A stretch of 64,000 bases of DNA from Pedobacter yulinensis (GTDB lineage: Bacteria; Bacteroidota; Bacteroidia; Sphingobacteriales; Sphingobacteriaceae): positions 372,001 through 436,000 of the forward strand of contig NZ_KZ686270.1 of assembly GCF_003029735.1 (NCBI RefSeq). Reading direction: 5' to 3'. The position numbers and the translations under genes were made by a program. Below the pieces are notes generated by a model that worked only from the letters and a program-made list of their open reading frames with translations, made no database searches and was not told the DNA's origin. Of this stretch, positions 43,752 to 52,792 are shown one piece after another; within the stretch, counting starts at the first letter, position 1, and the number at the start of each line of letters is the position of its first letter.

Positions 43752-44189
43752 TCAAGCTTTTAAATCAACAGACACAGATTTCAGTGCCCAATACAGCACA
43801 CCCAGCCTGGCACGTGAAAAAGTTACTCCGGCTTTGCCTGCATACGACTGCGGCAGGACAAGTTTTGCTTTTCTTGCAATTAATACCTCGAATGGAAAAG
43901 TAATTTCAGCGCTCCCTATTTCGCCGAGCGTTCTCTTTTCTGAATAGTCTTCATGGTCAAATATAGAGACGCCTTTCAAAAAAAAATCACGCCCACTAAA
44001 TCCCGTTTTTTCCTGCCAGTACGCTTGGTGATTATTAATGGCATGCAAGACTTTGTTTTCTACCAGATCGAGCGGCAGTCATTCCGCTATGAAATTGTCA
44101 TCAAAATCACTCGCCTGAACCTCAGTCCATAACTGAACTACACGTATCCATTTAAGGCTTATATGATTCTCTTGGACATATCCATCAGC
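43752..44189 (-). pseudogene. Remnant of an unidentified protein gene (5'-truncated, internal stop)
   Basis: On the minus strand a protein-like frame runs from 44189 to a TGA at 44081-44079 (segments YVQENHISLKWIRVVQLWTE and ASDFDDNFIAE) and continues in the same frame to 43752 (VLHAINNHQAYWQEKTGFSG, YSEKRTLGEIGSAEITFPFE, YAGKAGVTFSRARLGVLYWA). There is no start codon before the first segment, because the frame meets a TAA within the GH92 terminator. The second segment could only start at non-ATG codons (e.g. TTG 44048). I read it as a decayed gene; the family is not recognised. Confidence 0.45.
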
Positions 44190-44195
44190 TTAAAA

Positions 44196-44240
44196 ACAAA
44201 AAACCTCCGGCAATCGAGCAACACCCAATCAGCCGGAGGC
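44196..44240 (-). terminator. Terminator of the GH125-GH92-BSP-GH92 operon
   Basis: On the minus strand CCTCCGGC (44239-44232) pairs with GCCGGAGG (44211-44204) across a 20-nt loop and runs into a T-rich tract. Confidence 0.8.
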
Positions 44241-44260
44241 TTCAAAATAAGGAAATATTG

Positions 44261-46552
44261 TTATTTCTCGTCAGACATCGAATAAGGGAAATCTGCTTTC
44301 GCTGTTCCGCGCTGTTTGTTTGGCGTTGCTTTCATATCAAAATCAAGCGTTGCGCCTTTCAGCAGTGAAGAATGGCTCAACCAGTTTTTACCGTGAGGCT
44401 TGGCATTGTATTTCAAGCCATTGACATATTTATTGGTATCGCTGTTCGCAGGAGCATTGATAACCACTTTTTTACCGTTCTCGAGCGTGAGTGTAACCTT
44501 TTTGAACAATGGCGCACCCAGCACATATTGGTCTGTTGCCGGGGTTACCGGGTAAAAACCCATCGCCGAGAAAACATACCAGGCCGAGGTCTGACCATTG
44601 TCTTCGTCGCCGCAATAACCGTCAGGCGTAGCTTTGTACATTCTGTCCATTGTTTCGCGCACCCAATATTGTGCTTTCCACGGTGCACCGCCATAATTGT
44701 ACAGGTAAATCATATGCTGGATAGGCTGATTTCCATGTGCATACTGGCCCATGTTGGCAATCTGCATTTCGCGGATTTCGTGAATTACGCCACCATAAGC
44801 ACTTTCGTCGAAAACCGGCGGCATGCTGAATACAGAATCAAGTTTTTGAACAAATTTTTGATTTCCGCCCATCAGTTTAGCCAGGCCGGCTACATCCTGG
44901 AAAACCGACCAGGTATAATGCCAGCTGTTTCCTTCTGTAAATGCGCCGCCCCATTTGAACGGACTAAACGGTGTTTGCCATGATCCGTCTTTATTTTTAG
45001 CACGCATCAACCCGCTCGACGGGTCGAAGAGGTTTTTGTAGTTCATGGCACGTTGTTTATAAATACCGATCTCACTCTCTGGTTTGCCGAGCGCCTTGCC
45101 CAATTGGTAGATCGTGAAATCGTCATATGCATATTCGAGCGTCTTCGCAGCATTTTCGTTCACTTTCACATCAAATGGTACGTAACCAAGTTCGTTGTAA
45201 TATTTGACACCATTGCGTCCCACCGCAGCGATTGGACCTTCATTGTTGGCGCCGTGTTTCAGTGCTTTCCAAAGCGTCTCGATGTCATAACCGCGCAAAC
45301 CTTTGATATACGCATCAGCCACGACCGATGCCGAGTTATTGCCGATCATGATGTTGGCATACCCCGGACTGCTCCACTCAGGTAACCAACCGCCTTCTTT
45401 GTAATCGTTGATCAGGCCTTCCTGCATTTCCTTGTTAATCGAAGGGTACACCAGGTTCAGGAACGGATACAGTGCCCTGAACGTATCCCAGAAACCTGTT
45501 CCAGCAAACATGTAGCCCGGCAGGATCTGCCCGTTGTAAGGGCTCCAGTGCATGATCTTGTTGTTCGCATCAATTTCGTAAAGTTTGTTCGGGAAGAACA
45601 GGGTACGGTACAGGCAGGAATAAAATGTACGCATCTGGTCTATTGTTCCGCCTTCCACAGAGATCCTGCTAAGCGTTTTATTCCATATTGCTTTAGCCTT
45701 GGCTTTGGTTGTTTCGAAACTATCGCTGCCCACCTCGCGTTTCAGGTTCAGCTCAGCCTGCTCAAAACTGATAAAGGAAGAGGCAACTTTCATGTTCACC
45801 TTCTCGCCGTCGGCAGTTTTAAAACCAACCACGGCACCCGAATGATCGCTTTCCAGTTCGAGTCCGTCTTTTAACTTGTTCTTTTCCCAGGTCTTGCCCA
45901 ACAGAAATGGCTTGTCGAAATAAATGACGAAGTAATTCTTGAAATTTTTTGGCAACGGCCCGCGGGCATATTTGGTGGTATAACCAATAATTTTCCGCTG
46001 TTCAGGAAATATTTTCACGTAAGAACCCCGGTCAAGAGCGTCGATCACCACATAAGAACTGTCGCTTTTCGGGAATGTGAACCTGAATTGCGCAGCGCGT
46101 TCGGTTGGTACAAGTTCGGTGGTTACATCATGATCTGCCAGGTAAACGCTGTAGTAATACGGCTTGGAAACCTCTGCTTTGTGTGAAAACCAACTGGCAC
46201 GTTCATCCTGCTCAAACCGCAGTTTTCCGGTTACCGGCATAATTGCAAACTGACCATAATCATTCATCCATGGCGAAGGCTGGTGTGTTTGCTTGAAACC
46301 CCGAATTTTGTCGGCGTCATAGCGGTAAGCCCATCCATCACCCATCTTTCCTGTTTGCGGGGTCCAGAAGTTCATTCCCCAGGGTACGGCTACCGCCGGA
46401 TACGTATTTCCGTTTGAGAGATCCGGCTTGGACATCGTTCCCATCAGGGGATTGACCCACTCTACCGGATCAGTCACTTTCGTGACCATCTGGGCAGAGA
46501 GCAGCTGTGCGCAGGCCAGTCCGAAGGCTGTTAGTAAACTTTTCTTAATCAT
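44261..46552 (-). CDS. GH92 exo-alpha-mannosidase (first copy)
   Basis: The 763-residue enzyme has a signal peptide (MIKKSLLTAFGLACAQLLSA). Its N-terminal beta-sandwich opens with the GH92 signature (NPLMGTMSKPDLSNGNTYPA, then PWGMNFWTPQTG), followed by an (alpha/alpha)6 barrel. TEGNSWHYTW near 537 and GDEDNGQTSAWYVFSAMGFYP near 642 match the positions of the catalytic acid and base region of characterised GH92 enzymes. These Ca-dependent enzymes remove alpha-1,2, -1,3, -1,4 or -1,6 mannose by inversion. It is the last gene of its operon, 50 bp after the BSP gene. ATG 46552 begins the signal peptide. Confidence 0.93.
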   Translation of the reverse strand: MIKKSLLTAFGLACAQLLSAQMVTKVTDPVEWVNPLMGTMSKPDLSNGNTYPAVAVPWGMNFWTPQTGKMGDGWAYRYDADKIRGFKQTHQPSPWMNDYGQFAIMPVTGKLRFEQDERASWFSHKAEVSKPYYYSVYLADHDVTTELVPTERAAQFRFTFPKSDSSYVVIDALDRGSYVKIFPEQRKIIGYTTKYARGPLPKNFKNYFVIYFDKPFLLGKTWEKNKLKDGLELESDHSGAVVGFKTADGEKVNMKVASSFISFEQAELNLKREVGSDSFETTKAKAKAIWNKTLSRISVEGGTIDQMRTFYSCLYRTLFFPNKLYEIDANNKIMHWSPYNGQILPGYMFAGTGFWDTFRALYPFLNLVYPSINKEMQEGLINDYKEGGWLPEWSSPGYANIMIGNNSASVVADAYIKGLRGYDIETLWKALKHGANNEGPIAAVGRNGVKYYNELGYVPFDVKVNENAAKTLEYAYDDFTIYQLGKALGKPESEIGIYKQRAMNYKNLFDPSSGLMRAKNKDGSWQTPFSPFKWGGAFTEGNSWHYTWSVFQDVAGLAKLMGGNQKFVQKLDSVFSMPPVFDESAYGGVIHEIREMQIANMGQYAHGNQPIQHMIYLYNYGGAPWKAQYWVRETMDRMYKATPDGYCGDEDNGQTSAWYVFSAMGFYPVTPATDQYVLGAPLFKKVTLTLENGKKVVINAPANSDTNKYVNGLKYNAKPHGKNWLSHSSLLKGATLDFDMKATPNKQRGTAKADFPYSMSDEK

Positions 46553-46602
46553 ATTTTTGGTGTTAGTGTGTTTAAATTTTCCTCTTGGCGCAATGCCCAA
46601 AC

Positions 46603-47268
46603 TTAAATTTGCGGATTTTTTACATATTTCGCCCAGAGTTCGTCAAGGTCAGAACCGGTTTGTTCCTTCCACAGTGCAGCCGTATAGCTGTGGTCGCGCA
46701 ATGCGGCATCCAGGCGCTGAACCGTTCCTTCTTTAACCTGGCTTTCTATCCATGCCAGGAATCTCGCCGTAATTCGGTAACTGTTCTTGTAAGAATGTTC
46801 GGGCTTGAGTTCGGGCAGCTTCCAGTTCGCGGCTGCGTTATCTACACCGAATTTCCAGCGCACATAATCTGCAATGCCCTCTGTAAGCCAGCCTGGGCCC
46901 ACACTGCGCCCGTAATCCTGCACAATGTGCATAACTTCGTGGGTCACGACATCAATATCACCCGGATGCTGTTTAAGCCATACCGGGCTATAAACAACCT
47001 TTCCATTGTGTGTTGCAGCAACGCCTTTGTACGCAGTATCCACAATAAATTCCACTTTCTTAAGCGTTTTGGTATTGTAGGTTTTAGCCAGTTTCGGATA
47101 GACTTCAAAAAACGTTGAGATCAGTTTGGCTTTGGTTTCGGAAGAGAAAGCGGGATCATTGCTGCTAAACGTAAGCGTATACCCCTTTTTGCTGATCACC
47201 TCCTGGGCATTGAGGTTTAGCGAAAGACTTGTCAGTGCAATGCACGCACCTGTAATTAATTTGTTCAT
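46603..47268 (-). CDS. BSP-family secreted metallopeptidase-like protein
   Basis: The 221-residue protein has a signal peptide (cleavage near NAQ22) and a basic secretory protein (PF04450-type) domain: KVEFIVDTAYKGVAAT, HEVMHIVQDYG with H110-E111-x-x-H114, and GWLTEGIADYVRW with Glu130 as a probable third zinc ligand, then the conserved AAANW and YRITARFLAWIE. BSP proteins are thought to be peptidases. Its ATG overlaps the stop of the preceding GH92 gene (ATGA), so it is translationally coupled inside a mannosidase operon. Confidence 0.85.
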   Translation of the reverse strand: MNKLITGACIALTSLSLNLNAQEVISKKGYTLTFSSNDPAFSSETKAKLISTFFEVYPKLAKTYNTKTLKKVEFIVDTAYKGVAATHNGKVVYSPVWLKQHPGDIDVVTHEVMHIVQDYGRSVGPGWLTEGIADYVRWKFGVDNAAANWKLPELKPEHSYKNSYRITARFLAWIESQVKEGTVQRLDAALRDHSYTAALWKEQTGSDLDELWAKYVKNPQI

Positions 47269-49499
47269 TTTGTTTGGTTATTAAAAGGCTTGTCATTTAT
47301 TGCGGCCCGCGGCAGGTTTTCGGTACCCCAATTTGTATTGGGCAATGGGCCCATGACGAGCTCCAGATGACCGCCGGCCAGTAATTCCTGGTGCGTAAAC
47401 CATGACCGGTCAAGCGACTTGCCGTTCAGTTTAGCGCCCTGGATATAAACGTTTAATTTGTTGTTGTTTTTGGCGGTAACCCGGAACGTTTTGCCGTTGT
47501 CAAGTTTAATACTGACCTGGCTGAAGCTTGGGCTGCCAATGCTGTAAACAGGGATGCCGGGGGTAACCGGAAAAAAGCCGGCCATTGAAAAGACCACGAA
47601 CGCCGTCATTCCGCCTCCGTCTTCATCGCCGGGTATGCCAAAAAAGTTATCGGTATACCAGGTATCCATCAGCATGCGAATGCGTTGCTGCGTTTTCCAT
47701 GGACTGCCAAGGTGGTTATACAGGTAAGGAATATGAAAACTCGGCTCATTACCCATTACGAACTGGCCTACCAGGCCGGTTGCATCAGGAAAAGTATACC
47801 AAAGCTGGTATTTGCTGCGGCCAAGGCTTTCGCGGAAAAGGTTGTCGAGTTTTTCCTCGGCTTTCCGCGGCCCGCCCATCAGTTCGAACAGGCCGGTAAA
47901 ATCATGTTTGACATCCCAGTTGTAAGTGTAGGCGTTATTTTCGGTAAAATAATCACGTCCACCCTGACCACCCGAGAATTTGGGATCGAACGGCTCAATC
48001 CAGTTTCCGTCTTTATCTTTTGGCCAGACAAAACCCTTGTCTTTTCTGAATACATTCCGGTAATATGCGGCGCGCGAAAGAAATAAATTATAGTCCTTTT
48101 TGTCTTTGCGCAGGTCAGCAAGCTGCGCGATACACCAATCGTCATAACTGTTTTCCAGTGTGACCGAAACAGCCTGCCGGCGTTCAAAGCCATGCACTTC
48201 CTTTACTGTTTCTTTCTCTCCCGGAGCTAATGCGGGCATATATCCTTTCTTCGCATAAAACGAATCCAGGACGGTAGCGGGGCCATTGCGCCAGGGAAGA
48301 AGGGTACCCGAAAGCGCATTTTTCCGGAGTCCCTCATAAGCCTTATCCAGGTCGAAATTAGTTACCCCCTTGATTCTCGAATCGAGGATCCAGCTTGCCG
48401 CATGATTGCCGGTCATACAGGGGTTGTCTCCGAAAACCAATGCAAACGAAGGCATCCAACCGCCTTGCTTGTACATTTCTACATACGAATCGATTTTTTC
48501 GCCCTGCATTTTGGGATTAAGAATGGTTTGCAGCGGCTCGAGCGCAATGTAGGTGTCCCATAACCAGTTGTCGACAAAAAAAGGCTTATCTGACTGATGT
48601 ACCTGGTGGTCATAGGCACTGTAGTACTTTCCATACTCGTTGATGTCGACCATCCTTTCGTAACTGCGGTACAAAGAGGTATAGAACACTCGCTTCTGTG
48701 CCTCGGTACCGCCTTGCACCTGCATTTGCCCGAGTTTGCGGTTCCAGCTATCTGTAGCCTGCTTCCTGAGCGCATCGAATTCCCAAGCCGGAATTTCCCT
48801 CGCCAAGTTGGCCTTTGCCTGCTCGGTGCTGATGAAAGAAAGACCATACTTCCACAAAATCGTTTTAGCCGTGCCGGCAACCTTCAGATAGGTATGGCGA
48901 TCGCCGGCCTGCCCGGTTACGGGACTCAGATCTGTATTCGATTCAGCATAAAAGTAGGCCTTCATGCCCGAAAATTCCTCAGTACCGGATACGGCGCGCC
49001 GGCCTTCCGTCCTGATCGTTCCTTTATTTTCAATACCAAGGCGCAGGAAATTGTCGGCCCCGGTAAAGGTTACTTTAAAAAATCCGCTTCGCTGCCCGGG
49101 GGTAAAGGCCAGGTGGATTCCGGATTCAATCAGGTTGACCTGGTAATGTGCTGGGGTAATGCGCTCGTTTGCACTGCTGAATTTTCCGGCTGCGCCTGCA
49201 TCAAGTTTACCTGAAACCGGCATAAAACGAAACAGCCAGGGCTGCCGGTGCGACGAGATAGCAAGCGGAAAATAGCCAATCTGGTCATCCAGCTGGTCTT
49301 TCCTCGCCGGAAAAACTCGCACCATGCTATTTGGCTGGTGCACGGCCGGCCTGGTTGGCTCCAGGATCAGCCCCACACCGCCAATCGTCGGATCGACGTA
49401 ATCGATCGGTGAGAGCTGCTGCGCACTTAGCTGACCCCACAGACCGGCAGCCAGCAGAGCCAGCAGACCGGTTTTTTTAACTGTATTTGTTAGGAACAT
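47265..49499 (-). CDS. GH92-family glycosidase (divergent second copy)
   Basis: The 744-residue protein has a signal peptide (MFLTNTVKKTGLLALLAAGL). The GH92 fold is recognisable: DPTIGGVGLILEPTRPAVHQ at the N-terminus, TENNAYTYNWDVKHD near 520 and PGDEDGGGMTAFVVFSMAGFFP near 623. It lacks the NGNTYP/PWGM block of the other two copies and has NSMVRVFPARKDQLDDQIG instead, so its linkage specificity may differ. It starts 10 bp after GH125 and ends overlapping the BSP gene. The frame to 49652 is longer, but the signal peptide marks ATG 49499. Confidence 0.88.
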   Translation of the reverse strand: MFLTNTVKKTGLLALLAAGLWGQLSAQQLSPIDYVDPTIGGVGLILEPTRPAVHQPNSMVRVFPARKDQLDDQIGYFPLAISSHRQPWLFRFMPVSGKLDAGAAGKFSSANERITPAHYQVNLIESGIHLAFTPGQRSGFFKVTFTGADNFLRLGIENKGTIRTEGRRAVSGTEEFSGMKAYFYAESNTDLSPVTGQAGDRHTYLKVAGTAKTILWKYGLSFISTEQAKANLAREIPAWEFDALRKQATDSWNRKLGQMQVQGGTEAQKRVFYTSLYRSYERMVDINEYGKYYSAYDHQVHQSDKPFFVDNWLWDTYIALEPLQTILNPKMQGEKIDSYVEMYKQGGWMPSFALVFGDNPCMTGNHAASWILDSRIKGVTNFDLDKAYEGLRKNALSGTLLPWRNGPATVLDSFYAKKGYMPALAPGEKETVKEVHGFERRQAVSVTLENSYDDWCIAQLADLRKDKKDYNLFLSRAAYYRNVFRKDKGFVWPKDKDGNWIEPFDPKFSGGQGGRDYFTENNAYTYNWDVKHDFTGLFELMGGPRKAEEKLDNLFRESLGRSKYQLWYTFPDATGLVGQFVMGNEPSFHIPYLYNHLGSPWKTQQRIRMLMDTWYTDNFFGIPGDEDGGGMTAFVVFSMAGFFPVTPGIPVYSIGSPSFSQVSIKLDNGKTFRVTAKNNNKLNVYIQGAKLNGKSLDRSWFTHQELLAGGHLELVMGPLPNTNWGTENLPRAAINDKPFNNQTK

Positions 49500-49509
49500 G
49501 ATTTTGTTG

Positions 49510-50925
49510 TTAAGCCAGCAGGCCCGGATTCTGCTGATAGGTTTTCCACAGCAGTTCGCCAAAAAGCGTGTTTGACCAGGCAAACCAGGACCGCGTGAAC
49601 TTTTTCGGATCATCTTTGTGAAAAGACTCGTGCATGAAGCCGGTATCGCCATGGGTCTTCTGCAATGTTTTAATACACGTTCTGATCTCTTCAGGATTGT
49701 CTGAAGTTAATGCCCGCATCGTGATGCTCATAGGCCAGATCATGTCAAGGCCAATGTGCGGACCTCCGATGCCCTCTGCCGCAGAACCTTTGAAGAAAAA
49801 CGGATTCTCTTCAGACAGCACATATTTCCTGGTGTTCTGGTAAACGGGATCGTTCGCAGGAACGCCGCCAAGATAGGGCAGCGACAGTAAGCTTGGCACA
49901 TTGGCGTCATCCATCAGGTTGTAACTGCCAAAACCGTTTACTTCGAAGGCATACACCTTGCCAAATTTCGGATGAGATACCACTGCATGTTCTTTCAGTG
50001 CATTTTCAACTTCTGCAGCCAGGGCCTGAAGCCTTGATGCCAGGTCCTGGTCTTTTGAAATGCTGGCAACCATTTCGGCAGCCTGTTTCAAACTGGTAAC
50101 AGCAAAAAAGTTAGAGGGAATGAGGTAAGGATAAATCGTTGCATCATCGCTCGGGCGGAACATAGAGCAGATCAGCCCGACCGGTTTTACAGGGTACCCG
50201 TATCCATTCATCGGGATACCGTCTGTTGCCCAGGCTGTTTTGCGCTGGAATTTGTAAGGGCCCAGGTTCGTTTTACGCTGTTGCTCGATGAATGTTTTTA
50301 ATGTGGCTTCAATACCGCTCTTCCAGGCAGCGTCAAATGGCATTGTATCGCCGGTTTCCTTCCAGTAATGGTAAGCAAGGCGAATTGGGTAACAAAGTGA
50401 ATCGATTTCCCATTTGCGTTCGTGAATACCGGGTTTCATATCTGTGAGGTCGGTTTTCCATTCGCCCTGTTTATTGGGATCGCCGTAAAAAGCGTTGGCA
50501 TACGGATCTTTCAACACGCATTTGGTCTGGTGAATAATAACCCCGGCAATCAGTGCCTTGAGTTCTTTATCTTTATTCATGAACTGCAGGTACGGCCAAA
50601 CCTGTGCAGAACTGTCGCGCAGCCACATGGCGTCGATGTCGCCGGTTATCACATAGGTGTCTGGACGACCGTCCAGCTGTTTATGGTAAACGGTCGTATC
50701 AAGTGTGTTTGGAAAGCAATTTTCAAACAGCCAGGTAAGTTCAGGATTCTTGACCTTCGACTGGAATGTTTTGATGGCAGCATCTACAGACTTGCTTCTG
50801 AAATGCCGCTTCTCAGGACTAACCCTGACAACCGGAAACTGCGGCGCCGCCGCAAAAGACAATTTACTGGCCATCAGTCCGGCACCTAACACGCCGGTTT
50901 GCTTAATAAAGGTTCTTCGTATCAT
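49510..50925 (-). CDS. GH125 exo-alpha-1,6-mannosidase
   Basis: The 471-residue enzyme starts with a Tat-like signal (MIRRTFIKQTGVLGAGLMAS). The (alpha/alpha)6 GH125 fold shows TYVITGDIDAMWLRDSSAQV (about 90-109), KWEIDSLCYPIRLAYHYW, GSAAEGIGGPHIG and the C-terminal MHESFHKDDPKKFTRSWFAW with an invariant Glu. GH125 enzymes are metal-independent inverting alpha-1,6-mannosidases that act on N-glycan cores and alpha-mannan backbones. It is the first gene of the four-gene operon and is preceded by a copy of the locus-wide palindrome. Confidence 0.93.
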   Translation of the reverse strand: MIRRTFIKQTGVLGAGLMASKLSFAAAPQFPVVRVSPEKRHFRSKSVDAAIKTFQSKVKNPELTWLFENCFPNTLDTTVYHKQLDGRPDTYVITGDIDAMWLRDSSAQVWPYLQFMNKDKELKALIAGVIIHQTKCVLKDPYANAFYGDPNKQGEWKTDLTDMKPGIHERKWEIDSLCYPIRLAYHYWKETGDTMPFDAAWKSGIEATLKTFIEQQRKTNLGPYKFQRKTAWATDGIPMNGYGYPVKPVGLICSMFRPSDDATIYPYLIPSNFFAVTSLKQAAEMVASISKDQDLASRLQALAAEVENALKEHAVVSHPKFGKVYAFEVNGFGSYNLMDDANVPSLLSLPYLGGVPANDPVYQNTRKYVLSEENPFFFKGSAAEGIGGPHIGLDMIWPMSITMRALTSDNPEEIRTCIKTLQKTHGDTGFMHESFHKDDPKKFTRSWFAWSNTLFGELLWKTYQQNPGLLA

Positions 50926-50953
50926 ACGTTAAAAATAGAAAAACTGCGGTATA

Positions 50954-50967
50954 TAAAAACGATTTAT
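50954..50967. promoter_or_regulatory. Putative LacI-type operator upstream of GH125
   Basis: TAAAAACGATTTAT, an AT-rich near-palindrome centred on CG, lies 29 bp before the GH125 start. It matches elements at 56018-56029, 58379-58390 and 63521-63546. I could not place a consensus -33/-7 pair next to it. Confidence 0.45.
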
Positions 50968-51094
50968 CCCGCTTTTTTTACAGGAATTGCCTCCTGAATA
51001 TGCCAGGTTACCGCAACCCGCCGCCTTTGCTTGACACACCGCCTGTTTAAACACAGGTATTTAACCACTGAATACCAGCGCCGCCTGGCTGGAA

Positions 51095-51125
51095 TAACAA
51101 AAAAGGTGTCCGCAGACACCTTTTT
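51095..51125 (-). terminator. Terminator of susC-susD pair 1
   Basis: On the minus strand AAAAGGTGTC and GACACCTTTT pair (51124-51115 with 51110-51101) around a 4-nt loop and continue into a T tract. Confidence 0.88.
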
Positions 51126-51131
51126 CAGATT

Positions 51132-52781
51132 TTAATAGCCTTCATTCTGAACGAGCTTCGGATTTAATGACCGCTGCTGTTGTGGAATTGGAAACAACTT
51201 GCGTATCGGGGAAGTTGGCTGATGATCCCACCATGACGCCGTATTAAATTTACCAAAGCGAATCAGGTCGGTACGCCTGAACCCTTCAAAAATAAATTCC
51301 CGGCCACGCTCTTCCAGCAGCTCGTCAAGTGTCAATGTTGCCGTTGTATAGGCCCTGTTACCCCAATTGGCTTCAGAAAATGCCCTTCTTTTACAGTCAT
51401 TTATGAGCTGTACAGCCTCGGCGGTTGCTGTTCCGCCATTTTTACGCATAATCGCTTCTGCCTTGGCAAAGTAAATCCAGGTGAGCCGATAGACATTCCA
51501 GTCGGTATTGTTGTAGTTGGGATTCGGATCCATCTTCACACCATTTACTACGCCCGGCAGAGAGTTGCCTAATCTATATTTATTAAAACGTACGCCGCTA
51601 TTCTCCTCTCCCTCGCTCATGTTTGAAACCGTCGATCCGGCTTTATTACGCCTGATGTTGTCAACAAACACGAGTTGCTGACCATTATACTCTTCTGATC
51701 CCGTCACAGGGGTTCCGTCTGCGAACTTAACTTGGGGGCCTATTGACAGCCAGGTCGATTTACGCAGATCTGTATCATCATATTTAACATAATTGCCCGG
51801 CACTACGACTACCGCGTCATTTCCATTCCGGCCACCGCCATAGATTTCCCGTTGCTTGAAATGGTAAAACTCACTTGGCCATGAAGGCTCAAACTTAGCC
51901 TTCGAGTAATCGTACGCAATGGAGAATATCACCTCTTTCGATAAGTCGTTATCTGGTTTGTAGGTGTCGGTAATATTGGGGTCCAGTTGCATTGCCCCAT
52001 TTTGCCCGCCAGCCGCTCCGGAGATCAGTTTATCTGCAGCAGCTATGCAGTCATCCCAGCGGGCTGTGCCAGTCCATGCCTCGGCATTCAGGTATAGCTC
52101 AACCAGCATGGCATAACCGCTGGCTTGCGTCATCCGGCCCAGCATGGCACGCGATAGTTTTGGAGCTTTTTCTATGTTTTCTTTGATTTCTTTCTCAATA
52201 AATGCAAAGACGTCCTTACGCGGAACGGTCGTCGGTAACTCTTCGTTGCTGCTGGCAGGCACGCTGGTCACAACAGGGATGTTTCCAAACAGATCCATAA
52301 GCTTCAGGTAGTGAAAAGCACGAAGCAATTTCAATTCGGCGATATAAGACTCTTTTTCGGCCTGGGTAATTCCCATTTGTCCGATATCACGTTTTCCGAT
52401 ATTATCGATGGGGTCGTTACAAAGCCCCATACCCCAATACATTAAGCTCCAGGCATTATTGATAAAGTCATCATCAACTGTCCAGGTATGGTAATGTAAC
52501 CGTTTCCACTTTCCGCCATCTTCTCCGTGACGACCTTTTGTTGGCCAGGCAAGTTGATCTGCAGATAACTCACTCATCTCCCACCAGTTTCTCTGGTCGG
52601 CTGGTGTCACCCAGGCATTCGCATGGGTATATGGCCGGAGCACGGCAGAAAGCACTTCATTTTTGTTATTATAGAATTTTTCGCTCAGCAACTGATCGTA
52701 GGCATTTTCATCAAGTTTGGTACAAGATCCTGCCAGGCTCAGCACGGCTGTTGCAGCGAGATATACAGCTAATTTTTTCAT
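51132..52781 (-). CDS. SusD/RagB family glycan-binding lipoprotein (pair 1)
   Basis: The 549-residue protein has a lipoprotein signal with Cys20 (LSLAGSCTKLDE), a SusD N-terminal TPR-like region (about 25-230, ELKLLRAFHYLKLMDLFGNI, ASGYAMLVELYLNAEAW) and a C-terminal RagB region with LDELLEERGREFIFEGFRRT followed by DLIRFGKF. It caps the SusC channel and binds the oligosaccharide at the cell surface. It follows susC by 11 bp. It is highly similar to the SusD at 58695-60350. Confidence 0.94.
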   Translation of the reverse strand: MKKLAVYLAATAVLSLAGSCTKLDENAYDQLLSEKFYNNKNEVLSAVLRPYTHANAWVTPADQRNWWEMSELSADQLAWPTKGRHGEDGGKWKRLHYHTWTVDDDFINNAWSLMYWGMGLCNDPIDNIGKRDIGQMGITQAEKESYIAELKLLRAFHYLKLMDLFGNIPVVTSVPASSNEELPTTVPRKDVFAFIEKEIKENIEKAPKLSRAMLGRMTQASGYAMLVELYLNAEAWTGTARWDDCIAAADKLISGAAGGQNGAMQLDPNITDTYKPDNDLSKEVIFSIAYDYSKAKFEPSWPSEFYHFKQREIYGGGRNGNDAVVVVPGNYVKYDDTDLRKSTWLSIGPQVKFADGTPVTGSEEYNGQQLVFVDNIRRNKAGSTVSNMSEGEENSGVRFNKYRLGNSLPGVVNGVKMDPNPNYNNTDWNVYRLTWIYFAKAEAIMRKNGGTATAEAVQLINDCKRRAFSEANWGNRAYTTATLTLDELLEERGREFIFEGFRRTDLIRFGKFNTASWWDHQPTSPIRKLFPIPQQQRSLNPKLVQNEGY

Positions 52782-52792
52782 TTCAGTAGAGA

